A stretch of DNA of 64,000 nucleotides from Verrucomicrobiota bacterium (lineage in GTDB: Bacteria > Verrucomicrobiota > Verrucomicrobiia > Limisphaerales > UBA9464), in the NCBI GenBank assembly GCA_017309115.1, contig JAFLEF010000004.1, positions 1-64,000 on the forward strand. Direction: 5' to 3'. Shown here in pieces: positions 17,277-26,109 of this stretch (within the stretch, counting starts at the first letter, position 1; every line of letters begins with the position of its first letter). The translations under genes and the position numbers were made by a program. The notes under the pieces are model-generated. The model worked only from the letters and a program-made list of their open reading frames with translations, had not been told where the DNA came from and searched no databases.

Positions 17277-20200
17277 ATGCCCCCCTTCTTCCAAGAATCC
17301 TTGATGAGCCAAATTCCGGCGCTGCGGACGCTGCAGCAGCTCGGGTACACCTACCTGAGCCCTGAGGAGTGCGCGGTGGAGCGCCACGGACGGTTGGGCC
17401 GGGTGATCCTGGAGAAAGTGCTTTCCGGGCAGCTCCGTCGCCTGAACAAAATCCTCTTTAAAGGCCGGGAAGTGGCGTTCTCGGAGGAAAACATCGGCCG
17501 GGGCATCGAGGCACTGCGGGACCTGCCCTTCGAAGGCCTCGTGCGCACCAGCGAGAAGGTCTACGATCTACTCACCCTGGGAAAAAGCGTGGACCAGACT
17601 ATCGGCGATGAGTCCAAGGGATTCACGCTGCGCTACATCGACTGGCAGAACCCGCGCAATAACGTCTTCCACGTCACCGCCGAGTTTGAGGTGGAGCGCA
17701 CCGGCAGCCACGAAACACGCAGGCCGGACATCGTCTGCTTTGTGAACGGCATCCCCTTCGTGGTCATCGAGTGCAAGCGGTCGGAGGAAAAGGGATCGCT
17801 GGAGCAGGCGATCAATCAAAGCATCCGCAACTGGCAGGCAGACGAGATCCCGCAGCTCTTTCTCTACAGCCAGCTCGTGCTCGGCCTGAACAAGAACGAC
17901 GGCAGCTATGCCACCACCGGTACGTCGCTGAAATTCTGGGCCAAGTGGCGGGAGATGCCCGATGCAACGGAAACGGTACGTCAGATCATCAACACCCCGC
18001 CACGACCGGAGGAGCACGCGAAGCTCTTCAAAGGCCTGTTTGCTTACGCGCGCGAGGCCTTCGAGGACCAGATGATGCACGAGCGTGAGCCCACGGAGCA
18101 GGACAAGCTGCTCTGGTCCATCTGTCGCCCGGAGCGGTTGATCGAGCTGGCCCGCCAGTTCATCCTCTACGATGAGGGAGGCGCAGTGAAGAAGGTGGCC
18201 CGCTACCAACAATACTTTGCCATCAAGGCCACGCTCGACCGCGTCAAACAGCGGGATGTTCAAGGCCGCCGCAAGGGCGGGGTGATCTGGCAGACGCAGG
18301 GCAGCGGCAAATCCCTGGCGATGGTTCTACTGGGCAAGGCGCTGGCGCTGGATCACAGCGTCCCGAATCCGCGCATCGTGATCGTGACGGACCGCATCGA
18401 CCTCGACGAGCAGATCACCAAGACCTTCCACCAATGCGGCAAGTACCCGCAGCAGGCCAAGACCGGGGCGCATCTCATCGAGTTGCTGCGCGATGAACGC
18501 GTCGCCGTAATCACCACGGTGCTTTTCAAGTTCGAGGCCGCCGCCAAGGTGGCTCGCGAGCTGAACAAGCTGAAGGACGACCTCTTTGTGCTGGTGGATG
18601 AAAGCCACCGCAGCCAATACGGTGACGCGAACATCCAGATGCAGAAGGCGCTGCCTAATGCCTGTTACATCGGCTTCACCGGCACCCCGCTGATGAAGAA
18701 GGAAAAGAGCACCGCTACCAAGTTCGGCGGCTTCATTGAACCTGCCTACACCATCCGCGACGCGGTGGACGACAAGGCTGTGGTGCCGCTGCTCTACGAG
18801 GGCCGCCACATCCTCCAGGAGGTGAAGGACAAGCCGGTGGACACGATGTTTGACGAATTGTGCGAGGGCTTGACCAAAGAGCAGAAGGCCGACCTGAAAC
18901 GAAAGTTTGCCGCCCGTGACGAACTCAACCGCTTGCATAGCCGCCTCTACCTCATCGCCTGGGATGTGACGAAGCACTACGTCAGCCAGTGGAAGGGCAC
19001 AGGCTTCAAGGGACAGCTCACCGCACCGGGAAAGAAGGAGGCGCTGCTCCTGAAGGGATTCTTTGACCAGTTTGGCAAGGTGAGCGCGGAGGTCATCATC
19101 TCCGGCCCCACGGAGATCGAGAACGCGGAGGAGCATCAGACGGCGGAGAAAGACGAGAGCGTGGAGCTCTTCTGGAAGGCCATGATGCAGAAGTATGGCA
19201 CCGAGAAGGAATACAATCGGCGCATCATCGACGCCTTCAAGAAAGGCGAGGAGCCGGAAATCCTCATCGTGGTGGACAAGCTGCTCACGGGTTTTGATGC
19301 GCCCCGCAATGTGGTGCTCTACATCGCCCGAAGTCTGAAAAGCCACACGCTACTCCAGGCCATCGCCCGGGTGAACCGGCTGCATCCCGGAAAGGACTTC
19401 GGCCACATCATTGATTACTACGGCGTAGTCACCGAACTGCACGAGGCGCTGGAGCTTTACAGCAGCCTAGACGAGCAGTTCGACGCGGACGACCTCGAAG
19501 GCACGCTGACGAACATCGCGGAGGAGATCAAGAAGCTGCCCGGCCTGCACGACTCGCTATGGGACGTCTTCAAGGAGGTGAGGAACAAGCAGGACGAGGA
19601 GGCGTTTGAGGTGCAGTTGGCTGACAAGGAGAAGCGCGACGACTTTTACACCCGACTATGGCAGTTCAGCCGCGTGCTGAAGCTGGCCTCCTCCAGCATC
19701 CACTGGGTGAAGGCCACGCCGGAAGACCAGGTCAAGCGCTACAAGGCGGACGCGGGCTTCTTCCAGAAACTCCGTGCCAGCGTGAAGCTGCGCTACGCGG
19801 AGGAGATCGACTACCGCGACTACGAGAAGCAAATCCAGAAGCTGCTGAATACCTATGTGCAGGCGGAAGAGGTCATCCAGGTGGTCGAGCCGGTGAACAT
19901 CTTCGAACGCGAGGCCTTCGAAGCGGAAGTGGAGAAGGCCATATCCCCCCGCGCCAAGGCTGACACCATTGCCAACCGAACCAAGAAGACCATTACGGAG
20001 AAGATGGACGAAGACCCGTTCTTCTACCGCAAGCTATCCGCGCTGCTCCAGCAGGCCATCGACGATTACAAAGCCCAGCGGATCAGCGAGGCGCAGTATC
20101 TCGCGAAAGTGACCGAGATCATGGAGGAGGTGCGCGGCGGCAATGCCAAGGATGTCCCCGAGGTCCTGAAGCAGAACGATCTGTCGCGGGCGCTCTTCGG

Positions 20201-20546
20201 TGCGCTCAAGGAACAGATTGCACCAAAGGCCGGAACATCCGGGGAGAATTCGGGCAGCGTGTTGCGGGAACCCAGTCCGGCTTACAGCGGCGAAGCGAAA
20301 CGTCCCGCGCCACCAGCCGACGAGAATTTAGCCGAAGCCGCCGTGAGTATGGATCAAATCATCCGCAAGCATGCCGTTGTGCGTTGGCGGGAGAATGTGG
20401 ATGCGCAGAACCGCATGCGAAACGATCTCGATGATTTCCTTTTCCACCTGCAAAAGGAGAAGGGCTTCACGCTGAGCTACGCTCAGATGGACGCCATCAT
20501 TGAGGCCGTGATCCGCATCGCCATGCACCGCACGGACGATGTCTAG
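17277..20546 (+). CDS. hsdR: type I restriction endonuclease motor subunit
   Basis: The 1,089-residue product has the HsdR N-terminal nuclease (D150 in RRPDIVCF, then IECKR near 164), SF2 helicase motif I QTQGSGKS (about 339), motif II DESH (about 441), motif III FTGTPL and motif VI in HTLLQAIARVNRL, and a C-terminal helical HsdM-binding region. It translocates and cleaves unmodified DNA. The ATG at 17277 is chosen; 17304 is an alternative. It is separated from hsdS by the ATPase/DUF4276 pair, and all catalytic motifs are intact. Confidence 0.95.
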   Translation: MPPFFQESLMSQIPALRTLQQLGYTYLSPEECAVERHGRLGRVILEKVLSGQLRRLNKILFKGREVAFSEENIGRGIEALRDLPFEGLVRTSEKVYDLLTLGKSVDQTIGDESKGFTLRYIDWQNPRNNVFHVTAEFEVERTGSHETRRPDIVCFVNGIPFVVIECKRSEEKGSLEQAINQSIRNWQADEIPQLFLYSQLVLGLNKNDGSYATTGTSLKFWAKWREMPDATETVRQIINTPPRPEEHAKLFKGLFAYAREAFEDQMMHEREPTEQDKLLWSICRPERLIELARQFILYDEGGAVKKVARYQQYFAIKATLDRVKQRDVQGRRKGGVIWQTQGSGKSLAMVLLGKALALDHSVPNPRIVIVTDRIDLDEQITKTFHQCGKYPQQAKTGAHLIELLRDERVAVITTVLFKFEAAAKVARELNKLKDDLFVLVDESHRSQYGDANIQMQKALPNACYIGFTGTPLMKKEKSTATKFGGFIEPAYTIRDAVDDKAVVPLLYEGRHILQEVKDKPVDTMFDELCEGLTKEQKADLKRKFAARDELNRLHSRLYLIAWDVTKHYVSQWKGTGFKGQLTAPGKKEALLLKGFFDQFGKVSAEVIISGPTEIENAEEHQTAEKDESVELFWKAMMQKYGTEKEYNRRIIDAFKKGEEPEILIVVDKLLTGFDAPRNVVLYIARSLKSHTLLQAIARVNRLHPGKDFGHIIDYYGVVTELHEALELYSSLDEQFDADDLEGTLTNIAEEIKKLPGLHDSLWDVFKEVRNKQDEEAFEVQLADKEKRDDFYTRLWQFSRVLKLASSSIHWVKATPEDQVKRYKADAGFFQKLRASVKLRYAEEIDYRDYEKQIQKLLNTYVQAEEVIQVVEPVNIFEREAFEAEVEKAISPRAKADTIANRTKKTITEKMDEDPFFYRKLSALLQQAIDDYKAQRISEAQYLAKVTEIMEEVRGGNAKDVPEVLKQNDLSRALFGALKEQIAPKAGTSGENSGSVLREPSPAYSGEAKRPAPPADENLAEAAVSMDQIIRKHAVVRWRENVDAQNRMRNDLDDFLFHLQKEKGFTLSYAQMDAIIEAVIRIAMHRTDDV

Positions 20547-21240
20547 GCTCAAGATCGTTGATACGCCCGCCGGTCCGGCGCGGCTTAAACGCTCGCGCCG
20601 CAGGACGCTGGCCATCAGCGTACTGCCGGATGGCAGTCTAGAACTGGTGGCACCGGATCAGGCCTCCCTCGAAGCCATTGTGGCCCGAGTTGCCAAGCGG
20701 ATGGGCTGGATCAAGACCCAGCGTCGCGCCTTCGGCGAGATGAACGCACTCCGGCCTGCACTCCGCTTTGTGAACGGGGCGACTCATCGCTACCTCGGCC
20801 GTCAATACCGCCTCAAGATTGTGAAGGGCGAGGTAAAAGAAGTGTTCTTGCGAGGTGCCTACTTCCACGTTGTGACCCCCAAGACCAACCAATACGAGGT
20901 CGAACAAGCGCTCGAAGCCTGGTATCGCCGCCAGTCGCGGCTGCAATTCGAGCGACGGCTTGCTTCCTGGGCTGAATGGTGTCGCCACCGCCATTTACCA
21001 AAGCCGAAATTGCGCCTGCGGCGGATGCCCAAACGCTGGGGCAGTGCCCTTCAGGACGGCACGATCTGCCTCAATCCCGAGCTCATCAAGGCCTCGTCTG
21101 CGTGCATTGATTACGTCATCGCCCACGAGATCTGCCACCTCAAGCATCACCACCATGGGAAGGCCTTTTACACGGAACTTGGCAACGTTTGCCCGGACTG
21201 GGCTTCAAGGAAGAAGCGGTTGGAATCGATGGACCTGTGA
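20539..21240 (+). CDS. YgjP/M48-type zinc metallopeptidase
   Basis: The 233-residue product is a YgjP-like (DUF45) protein with the zinc motif HEICH (196-200) in VIAHEICHLKHHHHGKAF and a downstream region, NVCPDW. The N-terminal domain (LKRSRRRTLAISVLPDGSLEL) is standard for the family. It overlaps hsdR by 8 bases and ends the operon. YgjP-like genes commonly follow hsdR; their job there is unknown, perhaps turnover of HsdR or another operon protein. Confidence 0.9.
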   Translation: MSRLKIVDTPAGPARLKRSRRRTLAISVLPDGSLELVAPDQASLEAIVARVAKRMGWIKTQRRAFGEMNALRPALRFVNGATHRYLGRQYRLKIVKGEVKEVFLRGAYFHVVTPKTNQYEVEQALEAWYRRQSRLQFERRLASWAEWCRHRHLPKPKLRLRRMPKRWGSALQDGTICLNPELIKASSACIDYVIAHEICHLKHHHHGKAFYTELGNVCPDWASRKKRLESMDL

Positions 21241-21588
21241 GGCTGATACGCCATGACACCGCGCAGAGGGCGATGGCATGTCAATATCGTACCCGCAATG
21301 CCTAGTCCCTGATCATCAAGGAGGGCTTACGAATCCGGACCATCCCTCGACGATAGGCATGCTCACCTTCCACCTTCCGCAGACGAAGTCCGGTTCGTTT
21401 ACCGAAGTCCTCTGGGTCCAGTGTTTGAAACGGGGGCGACTGCAATGGGCGCCGCCGGATAGAGGAGTCTGTGGCGCGCTTCCGCACCGTCGAGTACTTC
21501 ACCACCATGATCTATCTCGTCGCTTTTCACCGTCACTTCGACCTTCGACCTCCGAGATCCCCTCCCACCTACCCACACAAACTCACAT
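21241..21588. other. intergenic, no recognised gene
   Basis: This is the convergent gap between the RM operon and the minus-strand hsdS fragment. It carries short open frames on both strands with no motif or start signal. It may hold further hsd debris too decayed to name. Confidence 0.35.
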
Positions 21589-21753
21589 TTAGGCGGTTTT
21601 TGTGACGGATAGAGCCGGATAATTCTTGTCGCTCACCTTCTTACGCCGTTCGTTGAAATGGTAGCCTATGCACTTCACCTCCCAATGCGCCGGCACTTCC
21701 CCGAGCCACTCCAGACCGCTATCCTTGTAACTCGGACACCGTGGGAAGCTCAT
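21589..21753 (-). pseudogene. truncated hsdS N-terminus
   Basis: 54 residues begin MSFPRCPSYKDSGLEWLGEV and continue to YPALSVTKTA before a stop. This is the standard N-terminal opening of one large HsdS family (Y..SG.EWLGE.P.HW), cut after about 12% of its length. Its ATG overlaps the vapC-like stop by ATGA, so the toxin gene was once inside an hsd operon whose remainder is lost. It is a second independent RM remnant. Confidence 0.7.
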
Positions 21754-22190
21754 TTCGCTTTCACAACGACCAGGTGCAGCCCTTTGAACTGGGAAAAGGT
21801 TTTGTATGTGGTGACCATCTGAATACCGGAATGGAGGGCGAGGGCGGCCAACCACGCATCCATCCAGACCTTCGGCGAAGGAGTGTCCCGCATGGCCAGC
21901 TTTTGCCAGGTTTCCTCCACGCCTTCCGGTTCGTTCAGGAAGGTCACGCGTTCGTCTTCCATGAAATGCTCGTACACCTCCCACGCTTCCCGGTTGGTGA
22001 GCGGTGGATTCCCGTAGGAAGCCAGCACCTCGGCGGTGGTGAGCAGTCGCACCAATCCCTGCTGGGTCGCCCGGCAAAAGCAGAGGCTGGCCCTTTCCTC
22101 CTCCGCGTCCAGCCAGGCTCGCGTGGCGCGGTGATGCGAGTGCTGGGAGAGGGTCAGCGCGAGCCAGATGTTAACGTGGGGCAGCTTCAT
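21750..22190 (-). CDS. VapC-like PIN protein with damaged active site
   Basis: The 146 residues follow a well-known VapC lineage from the start (MKL-VNIWLALTLSQHSHHRA) to the end (DAWLAALA). In that family the first catalytic residue is Asp in MKLPDVN; here it is His5 (MKLPHVN). The usual TFDRxF acidic pair near the end is TTYKTF here. D122 in KVWMDAW and Glu in TAEVLA remain. Loss of two of the acidic residues suggests a nuclease-dead toxin. It overlaps the antitoxin gene by 20 bases. Confidence 0.8.
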   Translation of the reverse strand: MKLPHVNIWLALTLSQHSHHRATRAWLDAEEERASLCFCRATQQGLVRLLTTAEVLASYGNPPLTNREAWEVYEHFMEDERVTFLNEPEGVEETWQKLAMRDTPSPKVWMDAWLAALALHSGIQMVTTYKTFSQFKGLHLVVVKAK

Positions 22191-22437
22191 CGGCCGAGGC
22201 TACTTCCTGTTTCAGGAGCACTTGAGCCGCTTTGTTCGCCGTGAGTTCCATCGCGGGAGTCGCCGGGTGACGGCATTCGATGAGGGGCAGCTTCAACCGA
22301 CGGGAAACTGCGCGGCTGGCGGGAGTTTCCGACCGGCTCAGGCCGCGGCGGAAAATCTCCACCGCCACGTCCTTGAATCTTCGTCCACACGATGCCAAAG
22401 CGGCTGCCGCCGTCCTTGTTGCTTCACGTTCCTTCAC
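22171..22437 (-). CDS. VapB-like antitoxin, N-terminus possibly altered
   Basis: The 88 residues end with RLKLPLIECRHPATPAMELT and an ALL-like helix, as in antitoxins paired with this VapC lineage. The expected N-terminal ribbon-helix-helix start is not convincing: the frame opens with a GTG and an Ala/Arg-rich stretch. The DNA-binding part may have been lost. Its overlap with the toxin is typical of vapBC. Confidence 0.55.
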   Translation of the reverse strand: MKEREATRTAAAALASCGRRFKDVAVEIFRRGLSRSETPASRAVSRRLKLPLIECRHPATPAMELTANKAAQVLLKQEVASADEAAPR

Positions 22438-22569
22438 GCGTCAGTCGGTTGACGCAAACGGCTCCAAATGCGAACGATACCCATAAAACAAACGCAGCGT
22501 ATTGTCGTGTTGACCCTGCAACAAAGTCTCGCGAAACCCTTGGCCGAATTCCTGGGCGATTCGCCGGCG

Positions 22570-22707
22570 TTGGCGGTGGAAAAGGCGACGAAGTTTGGTC
22601 AACTTGGCGAAGTCTCGGAACAAGCCATTCGAAAGCGTTCCCTTTTGTATTTGGCGGCTACCAGAGCTCGTCGCTCCTTGCTCGTTTGCCGAATTCAGAC
22701 TGGGTGA
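22570..22707 (+). pseudogene. UvrD-like helicase motif VI remnant
   Basis: The frame reads RSLLYLAATRARRSLLV, an almost exact motif VI of UvrD/PcrA-type helicases (R-LLYVA-TRAR), then stops 8 codons later. No upstream helicase motifs remain. It is probably the 3' end of a lost defence helicase, and its neighbours are also decayed. Confidence 0.45.
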
Positions 22708-22793
22708 AGACATCCATCGAGTCCACCCGCATCGGCACCTCCCACCAAACCCACTTCGAGAATCCTGATTCCCAAAACCAACCCAAAACGCCA

Positions 22794-24071
22794 ATGAAAT
22801 CCAATGAAATTGAAAACCTCGATCGCCTGAAGGAATTCCTCGAAACGCCCAACCGTGATTGGGGGAAGATTGTCATTCAGGCCCTTGACCTTACCGCATT
22901 GGATGAATCGCTTGCTCACGAGGGGTTGGCGACGACCACCTGCTTCATCGGATGCCAGTTTGGTCCGCTACTGGCGAAGAAAGTGACCGAGGCGGGTTGC
23001 CTGATCTTTTCGCCACGGCCGGGCCTTCCTTTCGACCCCTATCAGAGTGCCGTCTATTCTTGGCGCGATCTTCTGAACCATTACGTCAGCACCAACCCGA
23101 ATTCGTATCGCAATTGCCGCGACTGGCTCTGCTACGAGGCGGCGACGGCCGAAACCACGAAGAAGAAGCGCGCGGACATCAGCCTCGCGGACGAGCTGTT
23201 GTTCCGGCTTCACGACTTTTCGCAAGAAGATGCCCTGCAGGATTTCTTGAAACCCAACCCGGCCGATTCCGTCACCTGGAAAAAGGTCGTAGCCATTATG
23301 GGAGGGCACGATCTGGAGCGTCTGGAAAAAGTTAAGGACGCCAGCGGGAATCCTACGGAGGCCGATGCGCCTTACATGCGCGTGGCGCTGCTGGCTTGGA
23401 AGCTGTCGCAGCAGGCCTACCTCATCGCCACCGGCGGCGGTCCCGGCGCAATGGAGGCAGGAAACCTGGGGGCGTACTTCGCGCATCGCCCCGAAGCCGA
23501 ACTGCGGACCGCCGTGAGGCGACTGGAGTCCGTGCCAAAGGTGGAACCGATAGCTCCCGGCTCCGTCCGTTGGAACAGCGGCGAATGGCTGGCCCCGGCT
23601 GTGGATCTCCTCGAAGCATTTGAGCGAGATTTACAAAAAGTCGCCGGACAAAGCGTGGGGATTCCCACATGGTTCTATGGCCACGAGCCACCGAACGTGT
23701 TTGCGACCCACATTGCGAAGTATTTCGAGAACAGCCTTCGCGAAGAGGGGTTGCTGGCGATCGCCACTCACGGGATCGTCTTCGCCCAGGGAAATGCGGG
23801 AACCGTGCAGGAGATCTTTCAGGACGCGTGCCAAAATTACTACGGCACCTACGGCCCGCCCGCACCCATGGTCCTGCTGGACTCGGCCTATTGGAACCGG
23901 AGCGGATTTGGCGTCGTGGACCGCAAACACAAACCCGTCTGGCCGTTATTGCAACAACTTGCCAGCGAGCGGACCAAGGAAGGTTTCCCGCGCGCCATTT
24001 TGCTCACGGATTCCCTCGAGGAGACCATGACCCACATAACGAGCCTGGACCCGAACAGCGGCCAGACTTGA
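22794..24071 (+). CDS. LOG/SLOG-family nucleotide-processing protein
   Basis: The 425-residue product has the Rossmann-like LOG core in two pieces: IATGGGPGAMEAGNLGAY (about 210-227) and GIVFAQGNAGTVQEIFQDA (about 327-345). The second replaces the classical PGGxGTxxE while keeping G-T and Glu. LOG proteins cleave nucleoside monophosphates, and related SLOG proteins sense nucleotides in defence systems. About 190 residues precede the core, similar to PpnN-type enlarged members. The ATG at 22794 is where protein-like sequence begins. It precedes the DUF1016 gene on the same strand. Confidence 0.8.
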   Translation: MKSNEIENLDRLKEFLETPNRDWGKIVIQALDLTALDESLAHEGLATTTCFIGCQFGPLLAKKVTEAGCLIFSPRPGLPFDPYQSAVYSWRDLLNHYVSTNPNSYRNCRDWLCYEAATAETTKKKRADISLADELLFRLHDFSQEDALQDFLKPNPADSVTWKKVVAIMGGHDLERLEKVKDASGNPTEADAPYMRVALLAWKLSQQAYLIATGGGPGAMEAGNLGAYFAHRPEAELRTAVRRLESVPKVEPIAPGSVRWNSGEWLAPAVDLLEAFERDLQKVAGQSVGIPTWFYGHEPPNVFATHIAKYFENSLREEGLLAIATHGIVFAQGNAGTVQEIFQDACQNYYGTYGPPAPMVLLDSAYWNRSGFGVVDRKHKPVWPLLQQLASERTKEGFPRAILLTDSLEETMTHITSLDPNSGQT

Positions 24072-24229
24072 GACTTGCCCAGTCTTCCATGAAGAAACGC
24101 CCCGCCAGAAGGTCGGCCTCAATGCCGACACGCAAGGCCGCCTTCCCTCGAACCAACCCAACCCGAAAGAAGGGCTCACCACTGACGAGACAATTGCAGG
24201 TATCGACTAAAGGCGGGACGGAGGCAGGA

Positions 24230-25234
24230 ATGGCGACTCCTGCCGCCCGAACGAATCCTGCCTTTGACGAGATCGTGGCGCTCATTGAGACCGCCCGCCG
24301 CGATGCCGGACGGGCGGTTAACATCCATCTCATTGACCTCTACTGGAAGATCGGGGCCGCGATCAGCGGTCGCATCAAGCGCGACGGCTGGGGAAAAGGC
24401 ACCGTCGCGGAACTGGCGTCGCACCTTTCTCGCACCCAGCCAGGCGCGCGCGGATTCTCCCCACAGAACCTTTGGCGGATGCGCCAGTTTTTCGAGGCTT
24501 ACCGGGAGTTGCCGAAACTCTCAACGCTGTTGAGAGAACTTCCCTGGTCGGCAAACCTGCACATCCTTAGTGCCACGAAGAAGCCGGAGGAACGCGAGTT
24601 CTACCTCCGCATGGCGACCACGAAACGTTGGCCCGTCCGGGAGCTGGCGCGACAGATCGCCGCCTCCGCTTTCGAACGGTCCGTGCTCGGTCCGCCAAAA
24701 CTCTCAACAGCGTTGAGAGAACTTCACCCGGCTGCAGCCGATCAGTTCAAGGACGTCTATTCGTTGGAGTTCCTTGGCCTGTCGGCGGATCACTCGGAAG
24801 CCGACCTCCATCGCGCTCTCCTGCGCGATCTCGGCCGCTTTATCAATGAACTGGGGCGGGACTTCTGCTTCGTCGGCTCGGAATACCAGGTGCAGGTGGG
24901 GAACCAAGACTTCGCCATCGACCTAGTCTTCTTTCACCGAGGCCTGACCTGCTTGGTGGCGTTCGAGCTGAAGGTCCGGGAGTTTCGTCCCGAAGATCTG
25001 GGCAAGCTGAACTTTTACCTCGAAGCGCTCGACCGCGACGTGAAGAAACCCCACGAACGACCGTCTATCGGCGTGCTGCTCTGCGCCAACAAGGACAACG
25101 AGGTCGTGGAATACGCGCTGAGCCGAAGCCTGTCGCCCACGCTTGTGGCAGAATACCAAACCGCCCTTCCGTCCAAAGCTGTCCTTCGCCGCAAACTCCA
25201 CGAACTTTACGCCCAGTTGGCGCCGGACGAATGA
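24230..25234 (+). CDS. DUF1016 (YhcG-like) PD-(D/E)xK nuclease protein
   Basis: The 334-residue product has the DUF1016 N-terminal helical domain (LIETARRDAGRAVNIHLIDLY ... LWRMRQFFEAY) and the C-terminal PDDEXK nuclease domain with D-FAIDLVFFH (about 226-236) and AFELKV (about 242-247). The ATG at 24230 follows GGAGG by 5 bases and is preferred to an in-frame ATG at 24089, whose 47-residue extension is low-complexity and basic. YhcG-like genes are common in mobile DNA and near RM genes. The substrate is not known. Confidence 0.88.
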   Translation: MATPAARTNPAFDEIVALIETARRDAGRAVNIHLIDLYWKIGAAISGRIKRDGWGKGTVAELASHLSRTQPGARGFSPQNLWRMRQFFEAYRELPKLSTLLRELPWSANLHILSATKKPEEREFYLRMATTKRWPVRELARQIAASAFERSVLGPPKLSTALRELHPAAADQFKDVYSLEFLGLSADHSEADLHRALLRDLGRFINELGRDFCFVGSEYQVQVGNQDFAIDLVFFHRGLTCLVAFELKVREFRPEDLGKLNFYLEALDRDVKKPHERPSIGVLLCANKDNEVVEYALSRSLSPTLVAEYQTALPSKAVLRRKLHELYAQLAPDE

Positions 25235-25255
25235 TCCACGAGACCACGAGTACTC

Positions 25256-26023
25256 ATGAGCATCACAAGAGAAATCGCCGCACAGCAACACCGTGACATA
25301 GAGGATTTTCTCAGCCTGTTCACAGATGCCGAGAAGGCATTGAAGCGACGTTTAGGACTGACGACTACCGACAAGACGAGCGTGTCTGGGTTGATCAGCC
25401 AATACGTAACGGTAAATCCCCAATGGGCCGAACCCGCCAACCAACTGCGCGGATTTGCCGAGATCCGGAATCTGCTGACCCATCAGCGTGGCCTCGCCAA
25501 AGGTTACCCGATCGCCATCACTTCTGATTCCCTCGGATCGCTTCGGCAGATCGTGCACGAACTTCTTCACCCGGAGCCGGTTTCAAAGGGATACAGAAAG
25601 AACGTCCTCTGCGTCGCTCCCAACGACTCCCTCGCCAGTACGTTGGCGCTGGCGTACCACCATGGATTCTCCCAGTTCCCGGTCCTGGAAGGCACCCGCT
25701 TCCGCGGACTAATCACCGAAAACGAGATCGTGCGTTGGCTCGGACGGGCAGCCAAGGGGGGAAACAAGGTGATTGATCTCGAGGCCGTCCCGGTCAAGAA
25801 AGTCGTCGAGGAGAAGGATCCCGATCTCCGGGACGTCTGCATCTTCTGCTATGCGAAACTGGAGGACCCGGTGGACGAAGTCATGGGCAAGTTCGTCGTT
25901 CACCGGGCACTGGAAGTTGTTCTCTTAACGTCGACCGGAACCGGTAATACCCCGTTGGGAGGAATCGTCACCCAATGGGATGCGGCGCGTTACCCTGCTG
26001 TTCCGAATCCAACGAAATCGTGA
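25256..26023 (+). CDS. CBS-domain protein
   Basis: The 255 residues have a helical N-terminal part (IAAQQHRDIEDFLSLFTDAEKAL ... RGFAEIRNLLTH), resembling apoptosis/HEPN-like nucleotide-sensor accessory regions. A CBS pair follows from about 112 (VAPNDSLASTLALAYHHGFSQFPVLEG ... GLITENEIVRWL). CBS pairs bind adenine nucleotides. It lies 21 bases after the DUF1016 gene, so they are probably co-transcribed. R-x4-H in RNLLTH may be a HEPN motif; this is tentative. Confidence 0.75.
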   Translation: MSITREIAAQQHRDIEDFLSLFTDAEKALKRRLGLTTTDKTSVSGLISQYVTVNPQWAEPANQLRGFAEIRNLLTHQRGLAKGYPIAITSDSLGSLRQIVHELLHPEPVSKGYRKNVLCVAPNDSLASTLALAYHHGFSQFPVLEGTRFRGLITENEIVRWLGRAAKGGNKVIDLEAVPVKKVVEEKDPDLRDVCIFCYAKLEDPVDEVMGKFVVHRALEVVLLTSTGTGNTPLGGIVTQWDAARYPAVPNPTKS

Positions 26024-26109
26024 GACTTTTGGACCAATCAATCCCGGGTGTTCGTTCCCACTCGACCACTCTTCCACGGTTGGCTCGCGAATCGTAATCA
26101 TTACTCGCT

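Noticed and set aside
18327..19346. 339-residue minus-strand open frame
   Set aside because: It is a shadow of the hsdR helicase region.
23669..24229. Longer start for the DUF1016 protein
   Set aside because: The first part overlaps the LOG gene; the ATG at 24230 has GGAGG at the right distance.
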